Positions 7,197-15,133 of a stretch of DNA of 15,805 bases are shown here, in pieces. The DNA is from Candidatus Symbiothrix sp. (lineage in GTDB: Bacteria > Bacteroidota > Bacteroidia > Bacteroidales > Azobacteroidaceae). The DNA is taken from assembly GCA_031270925.1 (NCBI GenBank), contig JAISWY010000015.1:1-15805 (forward strand), written 5' to 3'. How positions within the stretch are numbered: position 1 is the stretch's first letter; every line of letters begins with the position of its first letter. The position numbers were made by a program, and so were the translations under genes. A model generated the notes under the pieces. It did not search any database. It saw only the letters and a list, made by a program, of their open reading frames with translations, and was not told the origin of the DNA.

Positions 7197-8477
7197 ATGG
7201 AATACATCGCAGTAATGGATTTAGGAACATCCAAAATGCTTGCTTTGGCGGCAAGTAAGGCCGACAGGCACCAAATTGTAGCCTTGGCGCAGGTAGAATC
7301 AAGCGGCATTCGCAGGGGATTGGTTTACAATGCCGAAGAAGTAAGTTCGAAAATTGTTACTTTAATCAAAGAGTTGAATCAACAGTTAAAACCCGGATTG
7401 AAAAAAATCTATGTGGGAATAGGCGGACAAGCGCTTCATTCACAATTGCATAGCATTAAAAAAACAGTTGAAGAAGAAGTAAGCATCAATTTGCTCGATG
7501 CGCTCGAAAGCGAATATTGGGTAGCGAAAGATGAGTTATACGACGTGATCGACATTGTTTCCCGCGAATATTTAGTGGACGGCCATCTGGAAGGTGAACA
7601 GCCTGAAGGCATGAAATGCGAAATCCTCGAAGCGAAATACCAACAGGTATGCGGCAAGTCGCTGGCTTTCAAAAATACCGTGGAAAAAGCGCTCCGAAAA
7701 GCAGGTGTGGAAACGGCCGGATATTTCATTTCGCCCTTGGCCTCGGCCGAAACAGCATTGACCGCCGAAGAGAAAAACGCCGGTTGCGCCCTAATCGAAA
7801 TCGGCGCCGGTCTTACTTACCTGTCCATCTACACGGCCGGTTTGTTGCGCTATTTGGTAACCATTCCGGTGGCGGGAAACGCCATCTCCAAAGATATTTG
7901 CGTACTCGATCCCAAACTCTTGGGCGCGGAGGCGGAAAAATTGAAACACGAGAAAGGCAACGCCATCTCCGAAGAAGACGACAGCGATTTGAACCGATGG
8001 ATCGAAGCGCGGGCAATCGAAATCGCCGCCAATATCAAAGAGCAAATCCAACATTCGGGCTATGCCGATGCTTTGAATGCCGGTATCGTGCTGACCGGTG
8101 GAAGCGCTAATCTCAAAAACATGGACAAATTGCTTGAGCAACAAACGAAACAAAAGCTGCGCTTGGCGAGCGGCGATTTAAGTCAAACCTGCGCTCAGGG
8201 GATGTTGCTTTTGGGAAAAGAAAATTGTTCTTTGCCGGAAGAAACCGAAAAAATCCAATCATTGGATGATTTATTCAAAGATTTGGAACCGCCAAAAGAC
8301 GAAAATATTTTTAAAAAGATGTTTCCCTATCCGGGTAAAACACAACAGAAACGAAGGAAAAAAACGGAGGAACAGAAAGAGCTGGAAAAACAGAAAGAGT
8401 TGGAAAAGCAGAAAAAGTTGGAAGAGCAGAAAAAAGAAAATCCCGGAGTAGTCGGATGGCTATTCCGCGATAACTAA
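7197..8477 (+). CDS. ftsA: FtsA, actin-like divisome membrane anchor
   Basis: FtsA is an actin/Hsp70-fold ATPase that ties FtsZ filaments to the membrane and recruits later divisome proteins. Motifs over 426 residues are the phosphate-1 loop IAVMDLGTSK (4-13), phosphate-2 IEIGAGLTYLSIY (200-212) and the adenosine motif AGIVLTGGSANLKNMD (295-310). YVGIGG (72-77) lies in the inserted 1C subdomain that FtsA has in place of actin subdomain 1B. Phosphate-2 normally begins with Asp (DxGxG); here it is Glu201. After about residue 350 comes a linker, then a highly charged Lys/Glu/Gln helix made of six-residue repeats (393-413), and a hydrophobic tip NPGVVGWLFRDN that probably serves as the membrane-targeting amphipathic end. 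It precedes ftsZ by 38 bases and shares with it a 13-base initiation sequence. Confidence 0.94.
   Translation: MEYIAVMDLGTSKMLALAASKADRHQIVALAQVESSGIRRGLVYNAEEVSSKIVTLIKELNQQLKPGLKKIYVGIGGQALHSQLHSIKKTVEEEVSINLLDALESEYWVAKDELYDVIDIVSREYLVDGHLEGEQPEGMKCEILEAKYQQVCGKSLAFKNTVEKALRKAGVETAGYFISPLASAETALTAEEKNAGCALIEIGAGLTYLSIYTAGLLRYLVTIPVAGNAISKDICVLDPKLLGAEAEKLKHEKGNAISEEDDSDLNRWIEARAIEIAANIKEQIQHSGYADALNAGIVLTGGSANLKNMDKLLEQQTKQKLRLASGDLSQTCAQGMLLLGKENCSLPEETEKIQSLDDLFKDLEPPKDENIFKKMFPYPGKTQQKRRKKTEEQKELEKQKELEKQKKLEEQKKENPGVVGWLFRDN
8373..8426 (+). repeat. Three 18-base tandem repeats in the ftsA 3' end
   Basis: Three consecutive 18-base units of the form CAGAAAGAGYTGGAAAAR start at 8373, 8391 and 8409, with a partial fourth unit beginning at 8427. 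Each encodes Gln-Lys-(Glu/Lys)-Leu-Glu-(Lys/Glu). The surrounding stretch (about 8345-8440) is almost free of pyrimidines on the + strand. The unit length is a multiple of three, so copy number could change without breaking the frame. Confidence 0.85.
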
Positions 8478-8515
8478 TCTCTGAAAAAAAATAATTAATT
8501 AAATTAGAATAAGTT

Positions 8516-9754
8516 ATGGAAGATGTATTAATAGGTTTTGATATGCCGAAAACACAACAAACCATCATAAAAGTATTAGGCGTCGGCGGTGGCGGCGGCA
8601 ACGCGGTAACCCACATGTATCGCGAAGGCATTCAAGACGTTACCTTTGCTTTGTGTAATACCGATAATCAAGCGATGCTCAAAAGCGAAGTGCCGGTCAA
8701 AGTACAATTAGGCACTTCCGGATTGGGCGCCGGCAACGATCCGGAAGTGGCGAGAAAAGCAGCCGAAGAAAGCAAGGAAAGTATTCAAAAATTGCTGAGC
8801 GATGGCACTCAAATGGTTTTTATCACTGCTGGAATGGGCGGAGGAACCGGCACCGGAGCCGCTCCCGTGATCGCCAAAATCGCCAAAGATATGGACATTC
8901 TCACGGTGGCCATCGTTACCATCCCGTTTTTGTTTGAAGGAAAACCGAAAATTTTGCAAGCCTTGGAAGGTGTTGAAAAATTACGCAAAAACGTGGATGC
9001 TCTTTTGGTTATCAACAACGAAAAATTGATCGAAATCTATGGCGATATGGATTTGATTACCGGCTTCAAAAAAGCCGATAGCACATTGACTACCGCCGCT
9101 AAAAGTATTTCGGAATTGATTACCAATCCGAGCCAAATCAATATTGATTTTGCCGATGTGAAAACAACTTTGAAAGACGGCGGCGTGGCTATCATGAACA
9201 GCGGATTCGGCAACGGTGAAAAACGCTTGATAAAGGCTTGCAACAGCGCCCTCAATTCTCCTTTGCTCAACAATACGGATGTGTTCCGCGCTCAAAAAAT
9301 ATTATTCAACATCAATTACAGCACGGAAAAACCGGTGCTGTTGAGCGAAATGGAAGAAGTCCGCAATTTCATGGCGCAATTCTACAAGGAAATCAATGTG
9401 ATTTGGGGACAAGGGGTGGACGATTCTCTCGAAGAGGATGTGAAAGTTACGGTGCTGGCTTCCGGATTCGGTCGCGAAAGTATTCCGTCCATCGAAGATT
9501 TAACGGACGAAGAACGCCGGAAAGCGCAAAAAGACATCGATTTGATTGCGATCTATTACGGTCGAGGTGCGGCGCAATCCTTAGGCTCGCCTGTAAAACC
9601 CAAACCGTATATTTTTCCCGATATAAAGCATTTGGATAATAAAAACCTCATCGAAACGTTATTAAACACGCCGGCATTCCATCGCAGTGTCGGTGAAATA
9701 AAACAAATTCTGGAGCAAACCGCCGAAAAACGGACGGCTGTAACGGAAGAATAA
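8516..9754 (+). CDS. ftsZ: FtsZ, tubulin-like cell division GTPase
   Basis: FtsZ polymerises with GTP into the septal ring that organises division. The 412 residues show the N-terminal glycine loop VGGGGGNAV (23-31), the tubulin signature GGGTGTG (108-114), VTIPF (134-138), and the T7 loop INIDFADV (208-215) with N209, D211 and D214 that complete the GTPase site of the next subunit. The core ends near 320. A linker of about 65 residues leads to TPAFHRSV (385-392), which resembles the FtsZ C-terminal peptide that binds FtsA in this phylum, followed by 20 more charged residues. The short 'QLGTSGLGAGN' loop (64-74) and the NFMAQF...VIWG region match the Bacteroidales type as remembered. No Shine-Dalgarno sequence is present; the leader is A/T-rich. 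Confidence 0.98.
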   Translation: MEDVLIGFDMPKTQQTIIKVLGVGGGGGNAVTHMYREGIQDVTFALCNTDNQAMLKSEVPVKVQLGTSGLGAGNDPEVARKAAEESKESIQKLLSDGTQMVFITAGMGGGTGTGAAPVIAKIAKDMDILTVAIVTIPFLFEGKPKILQALEGVEKLRKNVDALLVINNEKLIEIYGDMDLITGFKKADSTLTTAAKSISELITNPSQINIDFADVKTTLKDGGVAIMNSGFGNGEKRLIKACNSALNSPLLNNTDVFRAQKILFNINYSTEKPVLLSEMEEVRNFMAQFYKEINVIWGQGVDDSLEEDVKVTVLASGFGRESIPSIEDLTDEERRKAQKDIDLIAIYYGRGAAQSLGSPVKPKPYIFPDIKHLDNKNLIETLLNTPAFHRSVGEIKQILEQTAEKRTAVTEE

Positions 9755-9770
9755 ATAATAACAAACAACA

Positions 9771-10589
9771 ATGTTCAATTTTAGAAATTCTTTTTTTGAT
9801 TCGATTCCGCCGGTTACTCGGAACCTGCTGCTAATCAATGTAGTGGTTTGGCTGGTGTGCGGCGTAATCGACCGTAGCGGATTGGTATTCGGTTTCTTGG
9901 CCATGCACTCGATCGGTTCGGACTTTTATGTTTACCAATTGCTAACCAACATGTTTGTTCACCTCGATTTTTGGCACTTGTTTTTCAATATGTTCGCCCT
10001 CTATATGTTCGGACGGGCGATGGAATCGTATTGGGGACCGAAACGGTATTTGATTTATTATTTGATTACGGGTGTGGGCGCGGCATTGATTCATTTATTG
10101 ATTTGCATGTTCCAGCCGATTCCGTCGATTTCGTTCGGAGCTTCGGGCGCGGTTTACGGCTTGCTGCTGGCGTTTGGGATGACTTATCCCAACATGCCGA
10201 TTTACTTGTATTTCCTTTTCCCGATTAAAGCCAAATATTTTGCATTGGGATTCGGCGTTTTGGAATTGGTTTACGGATTAACGAACCGTGTGGGCGACGA
10301 TGTTGCGCATTTCGCACATCTCGGCGGAATGTTGTTCGGCATTTTGCTGATTTTGTATTGGCGCCACGAATACAAAATTCAACAGTGGTTTAAACGGTGT
10401 TTGAGCCGGTTGAAAACAAAGAAGTCCAAGCCGACGTATTCCCGGCAACGGGAAACGGATTACGAATACAATTACCGTAAAAAACTGGAACAGGACGAAA
10501 TCGACCGGATTCTGGAAAAAATCAAACTTTCGGGCTACAATGCACTGACCGAAAACGAAAAGAAAACATTGTTCAATGCAAAAAAATAA
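9771..10589 (+). CDS. Rhomboid-family intramembrane serine protease with C-terminal soluble tail
   Basis: Rhomboids cut membrane proteins within or beside their transmembrane helices using a Ser-His pair. Over 272 residues, about six membrane segments fill residues 17-197. They carry WHLFFNM (68-74, with the H-x-x-x-N oxyanion residues H69 and N73), GASG (123-126, nucleophile S125) and AHFAHLGG (179-186, catalytic His probably H183), so the protein should be active. The soluble tail (about 205-272) is charged and ends in DRILEKIKLSGYNALTENEK, a short conserved domain found at the end of many Bacteroidota rhomboids (DUF6576-like, from memory). It starts 16 bases after ftsZ and overlaps the next gene by 14 bases. 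The substrate cannot be told from sequence, and nothing in the protein itself links it to division. Confidence 0.93.
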   Translation: MFNFRNSFFDSIPPVTRNLLLINVVVWLVCGVIDRSGLVFGFLAMHSIGSDFYVYQLLTNMFVHLDFWHLFFNMFALYMFGRAMESYWGPKRYLIYYLITGVGAALIHLLICMFQPIPSISFGASGAVYGLLLAFGMTYPNMPIYLYFLFPIKAKYFALGFGVLELVYGLTNRVGDDVAHFAHLGGMLFGILLILYWRHEYKIQQWFKRCLSRLKTKKSKPTYSRQRETDYEYNYRKKLEQDEIDRILEKIKLSGYNALTENEKKTLFNAKK

Positions 10590-11652
10590 TTTTTTCCTGC
10601 GGTGGGTAAAACGACTGATTACGATATTGGCCGTTTTGAGTTTGGTTGTTTTGCTGTTTTCGGCCTTTGCCGATCGCGTTTCGCCACTCACGAGCCGCTA
10701 TATCCCGTTTCTCGGATTGTTTTTCCCGTTTATTCTGGCGTTTAATGTGGCTTTCGGTGTGTTTTGGCTGCTGTTCCGGCAATGGAAGCAATTTTTTCTT
10801 ACGGTCGTCGTTCTGTTCATTTGCTGGGCTTCGATTCGCACTTATTTCTCGTTTCATAATCGCACGAAAAACCTTCCTGAGAACTGTGTTAAAATGCTTA
10901 CTTACAATACAATGAGTCTCGGAAGACATCATCGTCACACGAAAAGCGATCCGAATCCGATTTTGCAATACATCGTCGAACAAGATCCCGATATTCTTTG
11001 TTTGCAGGAATATGTTGCCGGTTGGAATTTGCCGGAAGCCGAGATTCGCCGGATCTTGAAGTCGATGCCGTACTTTTGCACATATCCGAACGGTTTGGCT
11101 TTGTTCTCCAAATTTCCGATTCTTTCGTCGCGCAAAATCCCTATCGAAAGCAATTTCAATAGCTCCATGCTTGCTGAATTGGATGTAAACGGCCGTAAAC
11201 TCACGCTCATCAACAACCATTTGGAGTCGAATAAAATCAGCGCCGACGAACGCAACGAATATTACGACCTGACAAAAGACTGGGACAAAGACAGATGGGA
11301 GTCGTTTACCTACCGGATGTATCAACGCTTAAATCCGGCCTTCCAACTCCGCGCTAAACAAGCAGTTACGATTCGTCGATTAATCGATGAAAGTAAAAAT
11401 CCCTATATCATCGTTTGCGGCGATTTCAACGATACGCCCATCTCCTATTCCCGCCGCGTCATCAAAGGCGATCTTGTGGATGCGTTTGTCGAAAGTGGTT
11501 CGGGCATGGGCATCAGTTTCAACAGCAACCGTTTCTTGTTCCGTATCGACTATATTTTCCACAGCAAAAACATCAAATCCTACAATTGCACGGTGGGCAA
11601 ACTCAAAGCCTCCGACCACTATCCGGTGTGGACTTATTTGGAGTTTTTGTAA
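10576..11652 (+). CDS. Membrane-anchored endonuclease/exonuclease/phosphatase-fold protein
   Basis: Three N-terminal membrane helices (about 12-32, 43-67, 72-91) precede a domain of the endonuclease/exonuclease/phosphatase superfamily (about 104-358), which probably lies outside the cytoplasm. The metal-dependent hydrolase motifs are all present: N111 in LTYNTMS, LQE with E145, NNHLES with H215, GDFND (282-286), RIDYIF (323-328) and SDHYPV (346-351). Members cleave phosphodiester or phosphate-ester bonds in nucleic acids, inositol phosphates or sphingolipids, so the substrate is open. A membrane-anchored layout could suit a lipid headgroup or extracellular nucleic acid, but that is inference. 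The ATG lies inside the rhomboid gene (14-base overlap), pointing to coupled translation. No terminator hairpin follows. Confidence 0.9.
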   Translation: MQKNNFFLRWVKRLITILAVLSLVVLLFSAFADRVSPLTSRYIPFLGLFFPFILAFNVAFGVFWLLFRQWKQFFLTVVVLFICWASIRTYFSFHNRTKNLPENCVKMLTYNTMSLGRHHRHTKSDPNPILQYIVEQDPDILCLQEYVAGWNLPEAEIRRILKSMPYFCTYPNGLALFSKFPILSSRKIPIESNFNSSMLAELDVNGRKLTLINNHLESNKISADERNEYYDLTKDWDKDRWESFTYRMYQRLNPAFQLRAKQAVTIRRLIDESKNPYIIVCGDFNDTPISYSRRVIKGDLVDAFVESGSGMGISFNSNRFLFRIDYIFHSKNIKSYNCTVGKLKASDHYPVWTYLEFL

Positions 11653-11654
11653 AA

Positions 11655-11688
11655 TTTGATACTGATTAATAAAAAAATATTAACTTTG
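11655..11688 (+). promoter_or_regulatory. Bacteroidota-type promoter for the M16 peptidase operon
   Basis: TAACTTTG at 11681-11688 matches the Bacteroidota primary sigma factor -7 consensus TAnnTTTG exactly. TTTG at 11655-11658 can act as the -33 element, with a 22-base spacer that is slightly longer than the usual 19-21. Transcription would start near 11695, leaving an A/T-rich leader of about 35 bases before the M16 start at 11732. It sits in the 79-base gap between region 2 and the peptidase genes, where a new operon is expected. Confidence 0.6.
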
Positions 11689-11731
11689 TCCTCTCAATAA
11701 TTATACAGATTTATATTTTAATAATAACAAT

Positions 11732-13036
11732 ATGAAAAAAATCTTTTTAGCAATGTTCCTGTTGGCTTTCTTTTCGGTGCTTGCAGCGAACGGACAAATC
11801 AAGTTCACAGAATACGATTTGGACAACGGTTTACATGTTCTTTTGCATCACAACGATGCCACTCCTAACGTGATGGTTTCGCTGATGTATCATGTGGGAG
11901 CGAAAAATGAAAATCCCGATCGCACGGGTTTCGCTCATCTGTTTGAACATTTGATGTTTGAAGGTTCGGAAAATATCGCCCGCGGCGATTATTTCGGCAT
12001 CGTGCAGGCAGCAGGCGGCTCGCTGAACGCAAACACCACGCAAGACCGCACCTATTATTACGAAGCGATGCCCGCTAATGAGTTGGAATTGGCTTTGTGG
12101 ATGGAATCCGAACGGATGTATCATGCGAAAATCGACACCATTGGCGTGACTACGCAAAAAGGAGTTGTAATCGAAGAACGTAAGCAATCCTACGACAGCC
12201 AGCCTTACGGCACTTGGATGGAAGAAATCGGCAAACGAGCCTATACCGTGCATCCCTATCGCTGGCAAACAATCGGCGATCCGGATCACATCCGTAATTC
12301 GACCTTTGAAGATATTTATAATTTCTACAAAACCTATTATGTACCAAACAATTGCGTTTTGGTTATCGCCGGCGATTTTGAAGAAAAGCAAACCAAAGAA
12401 TGGATTGAAAAATATTTCGGTACCATTCCGCGTGGAAGCTTGTCGATGTATCGTCCGGATATTGTGGAACCGGCTCGTACCGCGATTGTTCGCGATACGG
12501 TTTTCGACGCCATTCAGCTTCCGGCCGTATTTATAGCCTATCACGCACCTGCTTTCGGCACGCAGGAATCATACTCGATGGATATTCTCACGCAAATTCT
12601 TTTCGGCGGAAAAACTTCCCGCTTGAAAGCCAATGTCGAGGACACCGGTTTGGCCGCTCAAACCGCATTGTTTTATTATCCATCCGAAGATCCGGGTTTG
12701 GTTTACGCCATCGGATTCGCCAATATGGGTAAGGATACGAAAGAAGTGGAAGATGCTATCGTAGCTGAAATCAATAAGTTAAGCGAAGAATTGGTTTCGG
12801 AGGAAGATTTCCAGATGGCTTTGGCCGCCAAAGAATACGAAGTGGCTTCGACCTTGCGCAGCCTTTCGGGAATTGCCAGCAATCTGGCTACTTATTACAC
12901 TTATACCGGCGATGCAGGCCGTGTAAACAGGGAATTGGAATATTACGGTCGCGTTACCCGCGAAGATGTCAGGGCGGTGGCGAAAAAATATTTGCAAGCC
13001 GATTCGAGAGTCATTGTTTATTATTTACCCCAATAA
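11732..13036 (+). CDS. Secreted M16 zinc metallopeptidase, catalytically intact
   Basis: This is a pitrilysin/insulinase-family (M16B-size) zinc peptidase, likely acting in the periplasm on unfolded peptides. It begins with a signal peptide: two Lys, a hydrophobic stretch (4-18), and a likely cleavage site near residues 19-21. The inverted zinc motif H-x-x-E-H is present as HLFEH (69-73), with the third ligand E149 exactly 76 residues after H73, inside VVIEERK. The second M16 domain (about 200-434) includes GGKTSRL. The 434 residues match a two-domain M16B subunit. The next gene, 15 bases on, encodes an M16 protein without the zinc motif, so the two probably form an active/inactive heterodimer as known for some bacterial M16B enzymes. 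It is the first gene after the promoter at 11655-11688. Confidence 0.95.
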   Translation: MKKIFLAMFLLAFFSVLAANGQIKFTEYDLDNGLHVLLHHNDATPNVMVSLMYHVGAKNENPDRTGFAHLFEHLMFEGSENIARGDYFGIVQAAGGSLNANTTQDRTYYYEAMPANELELALWMESERMYHAKIDTIGVTTQKGVVIEERKQSYDSQPYGTWMEEIGKRAYTVHPYRWQTIGDPDHIRNSTFEDIYNFYKTYYVPNNCVLVIAGDFEEKQTKEWIEKYFGTIPRGSLSMYRPDIVEPARTAIVRDTVFDAIQLPAVFIAYHAPAFGTQESYSMDILTQILFGGKTSRLKANVEDTGLAAQTALFYYPSEDPGLVYAIGFANMGKDTKEVEDAIVAEINKLSEELVSEEDFQMALAAKEYEVASTLRSLSGIASNLATYYTYTGDAGRVNRELEYYGRVTREDVRAVAKKYLQADSRVIVYYLPQ

Positions 13037-13051
13037 ATTGTATAGCGTCTT

Positions 13052-15133
13052 ATGAAAACCATTTATAGTTTTATATTCCTTCTGCTGAGCGTTTTAACTT
13101 TGAACGCCCAATCGTTGGATCGTAGCGTCCGCCCCTCGTCGGCTCCCGCCAAAGAAATCAATATTAAAGATGCGCAGATTTTTACCTTATCCAATGGATT
13201 GAAAGTCTTTTTGGTGGAAGATAAAACTACGCCCATCGTCTATTATTCCTTGCAATTGGATGTGGAACCCGCATTGGAAGGCGATAAAGCCGGTTTATCG
13301 TCGATGTTTGCCGATGTCATCGGTAAAGCCACCCTTTCGCGTAGCAAAGAACAATTGAACAAAGACATTGATATGATTGGCGCGCGCGTCAGTATGTACA
13401 CCGACGGCGCTTATGTCTCGTTTTTGAAAAAATACGAGTCGAAAGCCTTGGAAATTTTTGCCGATATGCTGTTGAATCCGGTTTTTTTGCCGGAAGAATT
13501 TACCCTCACTCGCGATAAATACAATACGTTTATGCAGAGTTTGGGCGACGATGCAGGACAACTCAACGAACGAGTTTCCGCCGTACTGACTTATGGAAAA
13601 GGCTATCCCGACGGCGAAATCGAAACCAAAGAATCGATCAACAATGTTCAATTAGGCGATTTGGAAAAATATTACAAGACCTATTTTGCACCCAACGTTT
13701 CGCGCTTGGTTATCGTGGGCGATGTAAGTTTGAAAGAAGCGAAAGCCAATGTCCAAAAATATTTCAGTGCGTGGAAAAAGAAAAATGTTCCGGTAACGAA
13801 ATACGAAATCCCTGCTTTGCCCGAAAATGTGAAAGTGGCTTATGTTGTGAAACCGGGCGCGGTGCAATCGGCGATTGATATAAGCTATCCCATTCATTAT
13901 CAACTTGGAACGCCGGACTACGACGCCGCTCTCGTCATGGATTATATTTTGGGTGGAAGCGCTACCAGCCGTTTCTTCCTGAATTTGCGCGAAAAACACA
14001 GTTATACTTACGGTGTTTACAGCGATTTGTCGCCCGATGAGCATATTGGTCGTTTCAATTTAACGTCGGGTAGGGGAGCGGCATCTGTCAAAGCGGCCGC
14101 TACCGACAGTGCCGTTTATGAACTTTTCAATGAATTGAATCGTATTATTACAGAGCCTGTTACGGCCGATGAATTGAAAGCGGCAAAAACCTATCTTGCC
14201 GGATCTTTTTCTCGTTCGCTCGAACAGGCGGGAACCATCGCTAATTTTGCTATTCGTATCGATAAATACAAGCTTCCGAAAGATTACTACAAAAATTACC
14301 TGAAACGTTTGGATGCGGTAACAATCGAAGATGTGCAGAAAGCGGCCGCCAAATACATCCGTCCCAACAATGCCTGGGTAGTGGTTGCAGGCGATCAATC
14401 ACAGGTCGACAAACTGTTGCCGTTTGCAAGCGACAACACGATTCATTATTTCGATTACGACGCCCAAGCGGTTGAAGCCCCGAAAACGCAAGCGATTGAA
14501 GTTTCGGCCGAGCAAATAATTGCCGCTTATGTACAAGCGCTCGGCGGAGAAGCAGCGATTAATAAAATCGAAGATTACAAAACGACGGCCGAAATTGCAA
14601 TGATGGGACAAGTCGTCAATCTAAATCAATTGTTCAAAAAGCCAAATCGTTCACTTATGGAAATATTGATGGGCGAAACAACCATCCAACGGATGGCTTT
14701 TGACGGTAAAGTATTGCGTGTCAACGGAATGGGTGGTTCGCAAGAAATGACTTCCGGCGATGAATTTGAGGCGATTAAAAACGAAAGTGCGGTAGTTCCC
14801 GAAATCAATTATGCGGCCAACGGTTATACGCTTTCGGTTTCAGGCATCGAACAAATAAACGGTCAAGATGCTTATATTCTGACGGTTAGTAAAGGCGAAA
14901 ATGCTCAAACCAGTTATTTCGACGTAAAATCCGGTTTGAAAGTAAAGAACATAACAACGGTTCAATCGCAAATGGGCGAACAACAAACCATTACCGAATA
15001 TGCCGATTACCGCGAAGTAAATGGAGTGAAATTTCCCTTCGCGATGAAGCAAAACACGGCCGGAATGGTGATGGATGTAACGGTCAAATCGGTTGAAATC
15101 AACCTTGGCTTAGTCAATTCGTTGTTTGAATAA
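13052..15133 (+). CDS. Secreted inactive M16 partner with C-terminal LolA-like domain
   Basis: The 693-residue product starts with a signal peptide (about 1-19, probable cleavage before QSLD). Residues about 40-455 hold two M16 domains. Where an active enzyme has H-x-x-E-H it reads GLSSMFADVIGKAT (81-94), so no zinc site remains. The second domain keeps the Arg/Tyr motif LREKHSYTYGVYS (312-324, R313 and Y318) that inactive M16 partners contribute to substrate binding. Residues about 486-693 form an extra beta-rich domain starting AAYVQALGGEAAI. It resembles the LolA/outer-membrane lipoprotein-sorting fold in pattern, but I recognise it only weakly. This layout suggests a heterodimer with the upstream M16 peptidase, with the added domain binding a lipid, lipoprotein or envelope partner (inference). 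The stop TAA shares its last base with the ATG of the next gene. Confidence 0.9.
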   Translation: MKTIYSFIFLLLSVLTLNAQSLDRSVRPSSAPAKEINIKDAQIFTLSNGLKVFLVEDKTTPIVYYSLQLDVEPALEGDKAGLSSMFADVIGKATLSRSKEQLNKDIDMIGARVSMYTDGAYVSFLKKYESKALEIFADMLLNPVFLPEEFTLTRDKYNTFMQSLGDDAGQLNERVSAVLTYGKGYPDGEIETKESINNVQLGDLEKYYKTYFAPNVSRLVIVGDVSLKEAKANVQKYFSAWKKKNVPVTKYEIPALPENVKVAYVVKPGAVQSAIDISYPIHYQLGTPDYDAALVMDYILGGSATSRFFLNLREKHSYTYGVYSDLSPDEHIGRFNLTSGRGAASVKAAATDSAVYELFNELNRIITEPVTADELKAAKTYLAGSFSRSLEQAGTIANFAIRIDKYKLPKDYYKNYLKRLDAVTIEDVQKAAAKYIRPNNAWVVVAGDQSQVDKLLPFASDNTIHYFDYDAQAVEAPKTQAIEVSAEQIIAAYVQALGGEAAINKIEDYKTTAEIAMMGQVVNLNQLFKKPNRSLMEILMGETTIQRMAFDGKVLRVNGMGGSQEMTSGDEFEAIKNESAVVPEINYAANGYTLSVSGIEQINGQDAYILTVSKGENAQTSYFDVKSGLKVKNITTVQSQMGEQQTITEYADYREVNGVKFPFAMKQNTAGMVMDVTVKSVEINLGLVNSLFE

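Noticed and set aside
8345..8440. Purine-rich tract in ftsA as evidence of a frameshift or non-coding insertion
   Set aside because: The reading frame continues cleanly through it into a plausible hydrophobic C-terminal tip, so it is a coding repeat.
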